Assembly: GCA_963763215.1 (NCBI GenBank) | Contig: CAVXNX010000010.1 | Span: 62,001-126,000 of the forward strand | Length of the DNA stretch: 64,000 nt | Source: DASQZK01 sp963763215 | GTDB lineage: Bacteria; Bacteroidota; Bacteroidia; Bacteroidales; GCA-2748055 | Direction: 5' to 3' | Shown: positions 39,607 to 50,481 of the stretch, one piece after another | How positions within the stretch are numbered: position 1 is the stretch's first letter | Layout of the letters: each line of letters starts with the position of its first letter | Program-made: the position numbers and the translations under genes | The notes under the pieces: generated by a model | Database searches by the model: none | Told to the model about the DNA's origin: nothing | The model's input: the letters and a program-made list of their open reading frames with translations, nothing else

Positions 39607-40335
39607 TCAGATACTGGCAAGTTTTTCGATGGCGGCACGGGCAGCTTTCTGTTCAGCCTCCTTTTTTGAATTTCCGACACCCCTGCCATATTCCTGCGTC
39701 AGGATCCGGATATGGGAAACAAACTGGGGGTTATGACCCGGTTGCGGCGTTTCCTCGATGCTTTCAAAAATCACTTCCTGCTTGTTTTTCTGGGCCCATT
39801 CGATGAGTTTGCTTTTATAGTCGGATTCCGACTTTCGGAGTTTCTCGAGATCGACATACCGTTCGATGATCCGTTCGATGAATTTTCCGGCCTGTTTGTA
39901 TCCCTTATCGAGGTAGATGGCACCGATGAGGGCTTCGAAAGCATTTCCGTAGAGATGACGTGAGACATTCACCGGGTTGGTGTGGGTTACCATGAGCTTA
40001 TTGATCCCCATCCGGTAAGCGAGAAGGTTCAGGTGTTTGCGTTTCACCATTTTGGACCGCATCTTGGTCAGGAAGCCTTCATCTTTATTGGGAAAATGGC
40101 GGAAGAGATAATCGGCGACAATGGCAGCAAGGATGGCATCGCCGAGGTATTCGAGTCGTTCATTGTTGATGACCTCCCCGTCGGGCATAACGACCGACGC
40201 CGACTTATGAATAAAGGCCATTTCATAGAGACGGATCCTTACAGGGGCAAATCCGAGAATAGGGGTAAGCTTATTGACGAGTTCTTTGTTGCGGCTGAAA
40301 GGAATGACAAATATCCGACCAAAGCTTCCAATCAC
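39607..40335 (-). CDS. rnc: Ribonuclease III
   Basis: 242 residues with the RNase III signature NERLEYLGDAIL (catalytic Glu and Asp), a second acidic site in NAFEALIGAIYLDKG, and a C-terminal double-stranded RNA-binding domain (SKLIEWAQKNKQEVIF...SKKEAEQKAARAAIEKL). It processes rRNA and structured mRNAs. A GTG start overlaps the fabF stop, showing tight coupling in the acpP-fabF-rnc unit. Intact. Confidence 0.95.
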   Translation of the reverse strand: MIGSFGRIFVIPFSRNKELVNKLTPILGFAPVRIRLYEMAFIHKSASVVMPDGEVINNERLEYLGDAILAAIVADYLFRHFPNKDEGFLTKMRSKMVKRKHLNLLAYRMGINKLMVTHTNPVNVSRHLYGNAFEALIGAIYLDKGYKQAGKFIERIIERYVDLEKLRKSESDYKSKLIEWAQKNKQEVIFESIEETPQPGHNPQFVSHIRILTQEYGRGVGNSKKEAEQKAARAAIEKLASI

Positions 40336-41596
40336 TTCGTGTTAATCCTTAGCTTTTTAAAGATGACAGAACTGTTATGCCCGCCAAAGCCGAAGGTATT
40401 GCTCATGGCACAGTTCACTTCCCGTTCCTGAGCTTTATTGGGGGTGAGGTTCAGCCTGGGGTCAATATCGGGGTCCGGGTTTTCGAGGTTAATTGTCGGC
40501 GGAATGATGTTATGGTTGATGGCCATGATCACGGCGATGGCTTCGACGGCGCCGGCAGCACCGAGCAGATGGCCGGTCATCGATTTTGTCGCACTGATAT
40601 TCAGTGTATAGGCGGCATCTCCAAACACATCCCGGATGGCACGGGTTTCAGAAATGTCACCCAGGGGCGTCGATGTTCCGTGGACATTGATATAATCGAT
40701 ATCAGAGGGAATCATCCCGGCGTCATCCAGTGCCCTTTGCATGACCAGTTTTGCGCCGAGACCTTCGGGATGGGGAGCGGTGAGATGATAGGCATCGGCC
40801 GACATACCGCCACCGGCAAATTCAGCATAGATCCTTGCACCTCTTTTCACTGCATGTTCATATTCTTCGAGAATAAGAGCACCTCCGCCTTCTCCCATGA
40901 CGAAACCATCGCGGTTTGCATCGAAAGGACGGGAAGCCTTTGGTGTAATTCTCATTATTGGTGGAGATGGCCTGCATGCTGTTAAAGCCACCCATGCCGG
41001 CTTCATTAATGGCCGCTTCAGAACCACCGGCCACCATAACTGAAGCTTTTCCAAGCCGGATGAGGTTGAAGGCATCAACCAGAGCGTTGGTCGATGAAGC
41101 ACAGGCTGAAACCGTACCGTAATTCGGACCCCGGAACTTGTATTTCATGGAAATGTGTCCGGCGGCGATATCAGAGATCATCTTGGGAATGAAGAACGGG
41201 CTGAACCGCGGGATGTAATTTCCCGGTCACATAGTTCTTCATCTCCTCCATGAACGTCTCTATCCCACCAATACCCGATGCCCAGATTACTCCGATATTG
41301 TCGGTGTCGAGTTCATCAAAATTGAACCCGCCATCTTTCACTGCTTCATCAGCAGCCACCAGGGCAAACTGGGCATAGGGATCGAGTTTTCTGACTTCTT
41401 TCCGGTCAAAATACTGTGTGGGGTCAAAATTCTTGACTTCGCAGGCGAATTTGGTTTTGAATTTTTCGGCATCAAAACGGGTAATTGGATTAGCTCCGCT
41501 AACTCCGTCCACCAGATTTTTCCAGAAATCGGACACATTATTCCCCAGCGGAGTGATAGCTCCGAGTCCTGTGACAACAACCCGCTTTAATTCCAT
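40332..41596 (-). CDS. fabF: 3-oxoacyl-ACP synthase II (FabF), frameshifted
   Basis: This is the condensing enzyme of fatty-acid elongation. The start MELKRVVVTGLGAITPLGNNV, active-site Cys in VSACASSTNAL, and the two His in NVHGTSTPLGD and KSMTGHLLGAAGAVEAI form the Cys-His-His triad. Frame shifts near 41215 and 40952 split it, with each frame continuing the family sequence. Full span about 421 codons, normal size. It lies 20 nt downstream of acpP. Confidence 0.93.
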
Positions 41597-41616
41597 AAAA
41601 CCGAAAAAATTACAAA

Positions 41617-41853
41617 TTACTTAGCGTTTTCTTCAATGTACTTGATGGCTTCACCAACTGTGCTGATATTTTCAGCCTGATCATCGGGAATACCAATGTT
41701 GAATTCTTTTTCGAATTCCATGATCAGTTCAACAGTGTCAAGAGAATCTGCTCCGAGGTCATTTGTGAAGCTAGCTTCCGGAGTAACTTCATTCTCATCA
41801 ACACCTAACTTATCAACGATAATGGCTTTTACTCTTGATGCGATATCAGACAT
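41617..41853 (-). CDS. acpP: Acyl carrier protein
   Basis: 78 residues, acidic, with the phosphopantetheine attachment Ser in DLGADSLDTVELIMEFEKEF. It carries acyl chains in fatty-acid synthesis. The start at 41853 (MSDIASRVKAIIVDKLGV) is clear. It is transcribed divergently from purN, an arrangement common in Bacteroidota. Confidence 0.97.
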   Translation of the reverse strand: MSDIASRVKAIIVDKLGVDENEVTPEASFTNDLGADSLDTVELIMEFEKEFNIGIPDDQAENISTVGEAIKYIEENAK

Positions 41854-41895
41854 AGCGTAAAATTTAATTAATAATAAGTGAATTTTTTGACTGTG

Positions 41896-41926
41896 CAAAG
41901 AAATGCAATAATCGCTTAAAAACAAA
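41896..41926 (-). promoter_or_regulatory. Candidate promoter for acpP-fabF-rnc
   Basis: On the minus strand TTTG (complement of 41923-41926) and TTTCTTTG (complement of 41896-41903), spaced 19 nt, match the -33 TTTG and -7 TAnnTTTG layout with one mismatch. The leader to acpP would be about 35 nt. Confidence 0.4.
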
Positions 41927-42047
41927 CAAAAAAAATCAGAATTTGACGGAAATATTGTTTTTTTTTGTGGAATATTTTGCATAATAATGAATTCGAATTT
42001 CAAAAACGTTCGAAATTTTTTCTCACCATCTTCAAATCTGCAAAACA

Positions 42048-42644
42048 ATGGCTTATAAAAAGATAGCCGTTTTCGCTTCTGGTTCGGGCACCAATGCTGA
42101 AAATATCGGTCGATTTTTCATGCATAATGACCTGGCGAAAGTCACCCTGATCCTGTCGAATAAGAAGGATGCCGGTGTCCATCTCCGTGCCGCCGCCCTT
42201 AACATCCCTTCGGTGAGTTTTTCACGGGAGGATTTTTACGAAAACGGAACCGTGTTACAGACCCTCAGGGATTCCGGCACCGATTTTATCGTTCTGGCCG
42301 GCTTCCTCTGGCTCGTGCCCGCCGATCTGATCAACGCCTTCCCCGGCCGGATCATCAATATCCATCCCGCCCTCCTGCCCCGATATGGCGGCAAGGGCAT
42401 GTATGGCATGAATGTTCACCGGGCGGTTATCGAAAACGGCGACCGTGAATCGGGGATCACCATCCATTATGTGAATTCGAACTATGACCGGGGCGACATC
42501 ATCTTCCAGGCCAGGTGTCCCGTTCTGCCCGGCGACACCCCGGAGAGCCTCGCAGAACGAGTCCACCAGCTCGAATACCGGCATTTCCCGAAAATCATTG
42601 AAGAAATCATCGAAGGGAACGTGACCGGATGCCCGGGTCAGTGA
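42048..42644 (+). CDS. purN: Phosphoribosylglycinamide formyltransferase (PurN)
   Basis: 198 residues. KKIAVFASGSGTNAENI binds the phosphoribosyl substrate; IINIHPALLPRYGGKGMYG contains the catalytic Asn/His pair, and DRGDIIFQ the folate-site Asp. It transfers a formyl group from 10-formyl-tetrahydrofolate to GAR in purine synthesis, complementing the purF gene at 3.7-5.6 kb. Intact. Confidence 0.95.
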   Translation: MAYKKIAVFASGSGTNAENIGRFFMHNDLAKVTLILSNKKDAGVHLRAAALNIPSVSFSREDFYENGTVLQTLRDSGTDFIVLAGFLWLVPADLINAFPGRIINIHPALLPRYGGKGMYGMNVHRAVIENGDRESGITIHYVNSNYDRGDIIFQARCPVLPGDTPESLAERVHQLEYRHFPKIIEEIIEGNVTGCPGQ

Positions 42645-42766
42645 GCCGGTCGAGGACACTGACCGTGTAATGGCGCTGAAGATTCACATAGCAGGGGGTT
42701 CGCCCCATTAATGAACTGTCAGGATAGAGGTCTTTGCAAGGCGCCCGGTTCCCCTGTCAGAAACGG

Positions 42767-44022
42767 CTAAAAGTTACCCAGCATATAGATCACCTGGTTC
42801 TTCACTTCAGTGAAAGCCGTCATGTTATCTTCTTTGACAGGCTCAACAGGAGGGGCTTCCATTTTCAGCGGATCGATGGCCATACCGTTCTTGTAAACCC
42901 GGAAATCGAGGTGGGGGCCTGTGGCCAGTCCGGTACTTCCCACGTAACCGATGACTTCCCCCTGTTTAACATAACTTCCGCGATGCAATCCCCTCGCATA
43001 GCCGTGCAGGTGCATATAGGATGTGGTGTAGACCCCGTTATGCTTGATCTTGACCGCGTTGCCCCCGCCACCGTTATAGCCTTTGGAAATCACCAGTCCG
43101 TCGCCGATCGCATGGACGGGCGTACCCGTGGGGGCCGCATAATCCACCCCGTGATGCGGTCGCCGGATCTTCAGGATCGGGTGATATCGCGAGTTGGAGA
43201 AACGTGAACTGATCCGCGAATACCTCAGCGGAGCTTTCAGGAAGGCCTTGCGCAAACTCTTGCCCTGATCGTCGAAAAAGTCCCGGGTGCTGTCCTGCAC
43301 AAAAGGAATCGCCCAGAAGTCCACTCCCATGTGCCTGAAATAAGGCCCCTTCAATCCGGGCGATCCCGAAGGAAGTGCTGTCGACATACAACTCATCGTA
43401 AACCACCCGGATGCTGTCGCCCTTCTGGAGTTCGAAAAAGTCGATCGACCAGGCATAGATCTCCGACAGCCGCACTGCCAGCATGGGATTGGCATGCTGA
43501 TCGGTCATGGCGTTCCACAGCGAGGTCTGAATGGTCGTGACAAAAGTTCTTCCTCACGGTATCGATATCTTTGGTCCCGTTCCAGACATCCAGGGAATCT
43601 TTAAAACGGAACACCACGTAATCGACCGGGGAATGCTCATAGACCAGGTAATCCAGGGTCTTCACCGAATCGCCTTCCAGAAAGGCCGTATACGGATTGC
43701 CCCGGCGGAATTTTCGGGTGTCGAAAATCCCCCGCGCTTTAACGTCGATGTCGTGAATCTGCCGGTTGGTGATACCGTATTTTTCCAGAAGCAGGGACAG
43801 TGGCTGGTTTCGGTCCACATGGCCGGTTTCGATCATGAAGGAATCGGAAGGTATCCCGTAAAGGTAATTGATCACGGGCGGAGGGGGTTCTTCCTCGCTC
43901 TCTTCGGCAAGGATTTCAGCTTTGTCCTCAGCTTTGAGGCGGACGGTTTTCCAGCGGTATATGATGACCCCAACAGCCACTGCGGCTATGATGATGAGTA
44001 GGGTCAGGTATGTTTTTTTCAC
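42767..44022 (-). CDS. M23 family metallopeptidase (cell-wall endopeptidase), frameshifted
   Basis: A single N-terminal membrane anchor (residues 5-24) is followed by an acidic, Pro-rich stretch, a LysM-like or OapA-like region (LSLLLEKYGITNRQIHDIDVKA) and a C-terminal peptidase M23 domain: HHGVDYAAPTGTPVHAIGDG gives the HxxxD zinc ligands and MHLHGYARG the HxH. GHLDFRV-type sequence (GPHLDFRVY) completes the site. It hydrolyses peptidoglycan cross-links in the periplasm. Frameshifts lie near 43545 and 43345. Confidence 0.87.
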
Positions 44023-44036
44023 TCAATAATCAGGGT

Positions 44037-46798
44037 TTAGATAACAATATTAATGATCTTGCCCGGAACGATGATGATCTTCCGGGGTTCCTTCCCTTCC
44101 AGCCATTTCTGTGCGACCTCGTGGGATACCACCTGTTTTTCAATCTCCTTCCCGGGCATATCCAGGGGAAGCATGATCTTAAAGCGCATCTTCCCGTTAA
44201 AGGAAACCGGGTACTCAAAAGCGTCCACCACGAGGTATTTCTCATCGAACGGTGGAAACGTGGCGTCCACCACACTGGATTCATATCCGAGGGCATGCCA
44301 GAGTTCTTCGGCGATGTGGGGAGCGAATGGTGACAGGATAACCACGAGACTCCCAAGGATCTCCCGCTTGTGGCAATCCAGTTCGGTAAGGCCGTTCACA
44401 CAAATCATAAATTCACTCACCGAGGTGTTAAAGGAAAACCTGGCAATGTCTTCTCCGACCTTACGGATGGTTCTGTGGAGAATCCTCAGTTCATCTTCCG
44501 TTGCCTTCTGATCTGTCACGATCATTTCCCCGTTTCCGGCATAAAAGAGTTTCCAGAATTTGCGGAGGAATTTGTAGACACCGTCGATGCCGTTGGTATC
44601 CCAGGGTTTTGACTGTTCAATAGGGCCAAGGAACATTTCGTACATCCGGAGCGTGTCTGCTCCGTATTTCTCGATGATACTGTCGGGGTTTACGACATTA
44701 TACATCGACTTCGACATCTTTTCAACGGCCCATCCACAAATATATTTCCCATCCTCCAGAATAAATTCGGCGCCGGCATGGTCAGGGTTCCACTCCCGGA
44801 AAGCATCAATGTCGAGGATGTCATTACGTACGATATTGACATCCACGTGAATAGGCGTCACATTGTATTGATCCCTGAGCCCGGCCGATACGAACATATT
44901 GGTATCTTTTACCCGGTACACGAAGTTGGAGCGCCCCTGGATCATCCCCTGGTTCACCAGTTTCCGGAAAGGTTCGTCTTCGATCACATACCCCAGGTCG
45001 AAAAGGAATTTATTCCAGAACCGGGAATACATCAGGTGACCCACAGCATGTTCGATCCCCCCGATATAAAGATCCACATTACGCCAGTAGCTATTGGCTT
45101 CGGGAGAGACCAGGGCCTGATCATTATTTGGGTCCATATAGCGGATGAAATAGGCGGAAGAGCCGGCAAAACCGGGCATTGTGCTCATTTCCAGCGGGTA
45201 GCCGTCCTCCGTTTGCCAGTTCTGCGCGCGTCCGAGGGGCGGATCGCCGTCTTCGGTCGGTTTGAAGGCATCCACTTCCGGCAGCTCGAGAGGCAGGTCC
45301 TTTTCATCAAGGGGATAGGGCAATCCGTCCTTGTAATAAATGGGGAAGGGTTCGCCCCAGTAGCGCTGCCGGCTGAATATGGCGTCGCGCAGACGGTAGT
45401 TCACCCGTCGTTTACCGATTCCCCTGGTTTCGAGTTCCTGAATGATTTTTTCGATGGCCTTGGGAACCATCAGCCCGGTGATAAAACCCGAATTGATCAC
45501 CCGAGCCTCTTTGGAGTCGAACGCCCCCTGCGAGATGTCGCCTTCGATCACCTGGGGAATGGGAAGTTCGAAGTGCTTTGCGAACGCATAGTCCCGTTCG
45601 TCATGCGCCGGTACGGCCATAATCGCGCCGGTTCCGTAGCCGGCCAGAACATATTCGCTGATCCACACGGGAAGCTCCTCCCCGGTAAAGGGATGAATGG
45701 CGTAACTTCCGGTAAATATGCCGGTCACTTTCCGGGCCTCCGCCATCCGCTCGCGTTCCGACCGCGTCTTGACGTAAGCCAGGTAATCTTCCACCTGCGT
45801 CTTTCTGCCCGGGGGTGGTCAACAACCCTGTCAATTCGCTCTCGGGGGCAACGACCATGAAACTGACCCCAAACAGGGTGTCGGGGCGGGTGGTGAAAAT
45901 CTGCATCTTCTCCTCATGCCCCTTAAGTTCAAACCAGATATCGGCCCCTTCTGAACGACCGATCCAGTTCCGCTGGATCTCTTTCAACGACTCCGACCAC
46001 TCGATGCCGTCGAGGCCGCTCACCAGCCGCTGAGCATAGGCGGTGATCCGCAGGAGCCATTGCTGCATCTTCTTCTGTTCCACGGGGTGTCCGCCACGGA
46101 TGGAAATACCCTCCTTCACCTCGTCGTTGGCAAGAACTGTCCCCAGGGCCGGGCACCAGTTCACCATGGTCTCGGCACGATAAGCCAGACGGTAATTGAG
46201 GAGGATCTCCTGTTGCTTTTTCTCGTCCATAGCTGCGCCATTCTTCGGCGGTAAAATGCATTTCTACCGAACAGGCGGCATCAATGCCTGCCGTCCCATC
46301 CGTTGCGAAGGCTTCGACCAGTTTTTCGACAGGCTCCGCCTTTTGGGTTTTGTTATTGTAGAAATGTTTGAACATCAGGATAAAAGCCCACTGGGTCCAC
46401 TTATAATAACCCGGATCACAGGTTCTGACTTCCCGGTCCCAGTCATAGGAAAAACCGATTTTGTCCATTTGCTCCCGGTAACGCCGGATATTGTTCTCTG
46501 TGGTGGTGGCCGGGTGCTGACCCGTCTGGATGGCATATTGCTCGGCCGGAAGACCGAAGGCGTCGTATCCCATGGGATGCAGAACGTTGAAGCCCTGGAG
46601 CCTTTTGAACCTCGAATAGATATCGGACGCAATGTATCCCAGTGGATGCCCCACATGGAGACCCGCACCGGAAGGATAAGGAAACATATCGAGAACGTAA
46701 TATTTCGGTCTCGAATGATCCACTTCAACCTTGTAAATCTTGTTCTTCTTCCAGTATTCCTGCCATTTTTTCTCGATGGCCTGTGCGTTATATTCCAT
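44037..46798 (-). CDS. leuS: Leucyl-tRNA synthetase, frameshifted
   Basis: About 920 codons. The N-terminus reads MEYNAQAIEKKWQEYW with the class I HIGH motif as HVGHPLGY; the KMSKS motif is in VEKMSKSMYNVVNPDS, and YTGSYAIHPFTG-type sequence (TGSYAIHPFTGEELPVW) belongs to the CP1 editing domain. DWNDE-like zinc regions are unclear. Frame changes near 46225 and 45815 break the editing half, with each frame matching the family. Essential for translation, so the breaks are very likely sequencing errors. Confidence 0.94.
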
Positions 46799-46829
46799 GA
46801 ATGCGTGTATTGTGATTTTTTTGAAAGCA

Positions 46830-46837
46830 CAAAATTA
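46830..46837 (-). promoter_or_regulatory. Candidate -7 element (TAATTTTG) for leuS
   Basis: The complement reads TAATTTTG, matching TAnnTTTG, 31 nt upstream of the leuS ATG, between the gene and the tandem repeat array. Confidence 0.4.
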
Positions 46838-46869
46838 AGAAAAGTTACGGTCAATTGATAGTCTTGTGG

Positions 46870-47375
46870 GGTAAAGAGCACGAAGGAACGGCAAACGGGT
46901 GAAGAGCACGAAGGGGAGGTTTAAACACGAAGGCACAAAGACACGAAGGAAGAGCATACGTGGGGAAGAGCACGAAGGGGAGGTAAACACGAAGACGCTG
47001 AGGAAGAGAAAAGGTAAGGCAAACGTGTGAAGAGCACAAGGGAGGTTTAAACACGAAGGCGCAAAGACACGAAGGAAGAGCATACGTGGGGAAGAGCACG
47101 AAGGGGAGGTAAACACTAAGACACGAAGACGCTGAGGAAGAGAAAAGATAAGGCAAACGTATGAAGAGCACGGAGGCAGGTTTAAACACGAAGGCGCAAA
47201 GACACGAAGGAAGAGCATACGTGGGGAAGAGCACGAAGGGGAGGTAAACACTAAGACACGAAGACGCTGAGGAAGAGAAAAGATAAGGCAAACGTATGAA
47301 GAGCACGGAGGCAGGTTTAAACACGAAGGCGCAAAGACACGAAGGAAGAAAGGCAACCGAGCACGAGGGGATATA
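46870..47375. repeat. Tandem repeat array of about 134 bp built on an ACACGAAG motif
   Basis: Recurring GGCAAACG segments begin at 46890, 47018, 47152 and 47287, giving units of 128, 134 and 135 bp and about 3.6 copies; the second and third are almost identical. Each unit contains several CACGAAG(G) submotifs. On the minus strand it is open in two frames and encodes a repetitive Cys/Ser/Phe/Leu-rich string, but there is no start context or family similarity, so I treat it as non-coding. It sits between leuS and an envelope gene cluster. Confidence 0.85.
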
Positions 47376-47485
47376 GGTAAGAAGCCAAAAAAACACAACG
47401 GAGAAAATACAAATCCATCGCAACTGGGATGTTATCTTTAAAATAGAGAAGGGACACTTCCCGATGCGTCCCTACCTGTGTTGCT

Positions 47486-47745
47486 GCAGAAGCTACGATT
47501 TAATCTGACAGTTAGGCATTTCAGGATAATAATATGTAGAAGCTACGATTTCATTCTGATTCGCCTGTGAAGGGAATGACGACGATTCTCGTCTTGTAGA
47601 CGGGCGGGTCGCGACCCGCCCCTACGGGTGGCATTGAACGGAGTTATTGGAAAATACCCTTCTTCCTTGTGCCTGCCGGGACGATTGTATGCACGATTTC
47701 ATTCTGATTCGCCAGGCAAGGGACTGACGATAATCTTCGTCCTTG
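47486..47745. repeat. Degenerate interspersed repeats with a perfect 20-bp palindrome
   Basis: Imperfect 53-bp direct copies lie at 47545-47597 and 47693-47745 (both starting ACGATTTCATTCTGATTCGCC-like), and a shorter GAAGCTACGATTT copy near 47489. Between them GGGCGGGTCGCGACCCGCCC (47602-47621) is a perfect palindrome. No coding sequence is seen from 47400 to 47846. Confidence 0.7.
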
Positions 47746-47846
47746 CATCTTCCCGTATCCACGTACCCACGTATTTCTCCGTCAGCCAAAGTCAGAACGC
47801 CATTCTCTGACCTTCATCACCCATCACCCATCACCCCATCACTTCC

Positions 47847-49414
47847 TCACTTTCTCACTTCCCCTTTCCCATCATCCATATACCGGTAAAGACTGTACGT
47901 CTGATTGCCATAGACCTTCCGTAGGTATGGTGCATCGAGCTCGTGGCATGTCACGATATACCCGGTCGGATGCTTGGATTCAAATTCGGGCAGGAGGTCC
48001 GGATCTTTCATGAGCTTCTCCTTCCATTGATAGCGTTGGTACCATTCATAGATTCCCCGGCCGGTGGTGGGAATATACTTATGAAAATAGTAACTGTCGC
48101 GCTGCGACTTACGGGGAAGGGCGAGCGACATCTCATCTTCCCGGCAAAGAAAAAGAAAGGTGGCGGAAGGCGGGGTTTTGTGCTGCAGAAAACCGGCCAG
48201 GCTTTTCAGATCGTTCCATTGCGGCGTTTCGCGGCGATATGTCGATACCCGGCTGTCGATCTTCAGTCCCAAAACAATGAGGGTGACAGACAGCAGGGAA
48301 ATCATTTGGAGAATAAAAAATTTCTTCCGGCCAAAATCCCGTCCGGCCCGTTGCCATAAGGAAGGAATCCACCTGTCGCGCAGCTGGATGATGATGATCA
48401 GCTGAAAAAGCATCATGGCGATGACGCTTCCCCGGAAGGGATAGAATTTCAACAATGTCCCGTTCCGGTCGAAAAACGCCACAGGAACAAACACCAGTAA
48501 CTGGATCAGGATGATGACCATCAACCGGTTCATGGCAAGGGTCAGTCCCCGGGTCTGTTTCCTGAAGATCCACAGGGCAATGACCAGGGCCAGGACGGCC
48601 ATCAGGACTTTGGGAGCATGGTAATGGTAGAAATAATCGACACTCCTGAAAATTCCAATATGCTGGGGATTTCGGATATAAGCATAGATCTGGTTGGTAT
48701 TTATCCCATGGATCACGGTTTCCCTGTTTTCCATAAGGCCGGTGAAAAGATAGACCAGCAGCGGGATTTGGATGATCCCATAGGTGACCCAGTGCAAAAT
48801 AATCTTCCGGTCCTTTTTCCACAGATAGATCACCATGTAGAGGAAAAGGTAAAGGCCGTACCAGCCTGCCGCCAGGAAATGCCAGTAAGTGGCAACAGCA
48901 GCAAAGATCACCGATCGGAGATGATCACCTTTCAGGAGAAAATAAAGGCTCCACAGAATGAAAAAATAGGCGAACGTCTTGGATTCGAGTCCCCCGAACA
49001 TCCACTCGCCCGCCAAAGAAATTCTGTTGAGGAATATAGATCACGGCAAGCCAGAAAACGAGGATGATGTTATTCAGCTTCAGCAGCCGTGCAAGAGCCG
49101 CCAGGGGAAAGGCATACAGGATAAACATGGTCATACGGCCGAAAAAAGCCAGTTGCTCAAAACTCATGAATCTCAGTGCAAACCCGGCAAGATACTGGAA
49201 AAGAAACCGGGTGCCCGGGAAAATCCGTGAAAAGGAAGGATCCCGGCAACCAGCTTTTATCCATAAAGGCTTTTGCATACCCGAAATACTGCTCTTCATT
49301 GAAATTGAGACGGTAACCGAGAAAAAAAACCGAAAGGACGATGAATACCAGGAGGCGTGAATCGATCCGGTTAAAGGCGGTGACCAGACGGGAAAGGATT
49401 TTCATCGGGTTCAT
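47847..49414 (-). CDS. Polytopic membrane protein, GT-C glycosyltransferase-like, frameshifted
   Basis: About 522 codons with roughly ten membrane segments and a soluble C-terminal domain (from about residue 400: LQHKTPPSATFLFLCREDEMSLALPRKSQRDSYYFHKY). Luminal-loop acidic residues early on (NFNEEQYFGYAKAFMD) and AGEWMFGGLESKTFAYFFILW recall GT-C enzymes or related polyprenyl-sugar-dependent proteins, but no motif is decisive. Frameshifts near 49240 and 49015. Its ATG overlaps the stop of the polyprenyl-type GT2 gene (ATGA), supporting a joint role in envelope glycan decoration. Confidence 0.65.
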
Positions 49415-50334
49415 TCGAGATATTTATCTTTCACGATAAAAAGAGGCCGTTTCCGCGATTCATCGTAGATGCGGATGACATATTCCCCGATCATGCCCAG
49501 GGCCAGCAATTGGATCCCGCTGAAAACCGAAAGAAAAATGATAAGGGTGGTAAAGCCCTGGGGAACATTCCCGTAAACATATTTTTTCACCAGGGTGATC
49601 ACGATATAAATGAACGACACGAAGATGACGAAACTTCCTAGTCTGGTGAGCATTTTCACGGGGAAATTACTGAAACTGAAAATCCCGTTATAGGCGAGTG
49701 AGAGGAGCTTGCGGAAGGAGTATTTGGGTTCGCCCGCCTGTCTTTTATCCCGTTCGTATTCCACCCCGGTCTGCCGGAATCCGACCCATGAACGGATCCC
49801 CCGGATATAGAGGCTCTGTTCGGGCATCGACAGGATGAAATCGACGACCCGGCGGGTCATCACCGAGAAATCACCGCTGTCGAGTGGAATGCTGACGTTC
49901 GACATACGTTTCAGGATCCGGTAATACATCCAGTAGAGGGCTTTTCGCAGGAAACCTTCCTTACGTTTCTTCCGGATGGCATAAACCACATCGAATCCTT
50001 CCTCGATCTTTTCGAGGAACTTATGGAGAATTTCCGGCGGGTCCTGCAGATCACCGTCGATAATGCCGATGTTTTCCCCGGTGGTATAGCTCATTCCCGC
50101 CAGGATGGCCGCCTGGTGCCCATAATTCCTCGAGAGGGAAAGCACCTTGAAACGCTTATCCTGCTTGTGATGCATGACCAGCTGGGGAAGGGTGGTGTCG
50201 CTGCTGCCATCATCCACGCAGATGATCTCGAAATCGGGGGTGATCTTTTGCATGGCCTCCATACACCGGTCATAAAGCTGCTCAATGATCTGCTCTTCGT
50301 TGTATACGGGGATAACCAGCGAAAATTTTGACAT
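49411..50334 (-). CDS. GT2 glycosyltransferase, polyprenyl-phosphate type (GtrB/DPM1-like)
   Basis: 307 residues. An N-terminal GT-A domain has FSLVIPVYNEEQII, the nucleotide-binding CVDDGSSD, and the metal site IIDGDLQDPPE; two C-terminal membrane helices (near residues 235-255 and 270-290) end in GMIGEYVIRIYDESRKRPLF. Such enzymes load a sugar onto undecaprenyl phosphate at the inner membrane. The start at 50334 (MSKFSLVIPVYNEE) is preferred over 50400. Intact, first gene of a two-gene unit with the GT-C-like protein. Confidence 0.9.
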   Translation of the reverse strand: MSKFSLVIPVYNEEQIIEQLYDRCMEAMQKITPDFEIICVDDGSSDTTLPQLVMHHKQDKRFKVLSLSRNYGHQAAILAGMSYTTGENIGIIDGDLQDPPEILHKFLEKIEEGFDVVYAIRKKRKEGFLRKALYWMYYRILKRMSNVSIPLDSGDFSVMTRRVVDFILSMPEQSLYIRGIRSWVGFRQTGVEYERDKRQAGEPKYSFRKLLSLAYNGIFSFSNFPVKMLTRLGSFVIFVSFIYIVITLVKKYVYGNVPQGFTTLIIFLSVFSGIQLLALGMIGEYVIRIYDESRKRPLFIVKDKYLE

Positions 50335-50461
50335 GATGTGAACCGGTGTTGGGTAAAAAAATAAAAGCGTAAAATTATGGATTTTGAACCATACCCCCAC
50401 AAAAATGCGAAATTAAATATGCGAAAGAGCCCGCGGACAATGAAAAATGAATTTAAATTTA

Positions 50462-50469
50462 TAAATTTG
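50462..50469 (+). promoter_or_regulatory. Candidate -7 element (TAAATTTG) for the tRNA-Arg locus
   Basis: TAAATTTG matches TAnnTTTG and lies 12 nt before the first tRNA-Arg copy, an ideal distance. The later copies have no equally good element, so the array may be one transcript. Confidence 0.45.
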
Positions 50470-50481
50470 CCCCTCAGACAC

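Noticed and set aside
46870..47375. Possible CRISPR array
   Set aside because: Unit length is about 134 bp with repeats making up the whole unit, no unique spacers of constant size, and no cas genes nearby.
46835..47423. Two overlapping minus-strand open frames encoding a repetitive Cys/Ser/Leu/Phe-rich protein
   Set aside because: They are a consequence of the 134-bp purine-rich DNA repeats being free of stops; no start signal, and two frames are open at once.
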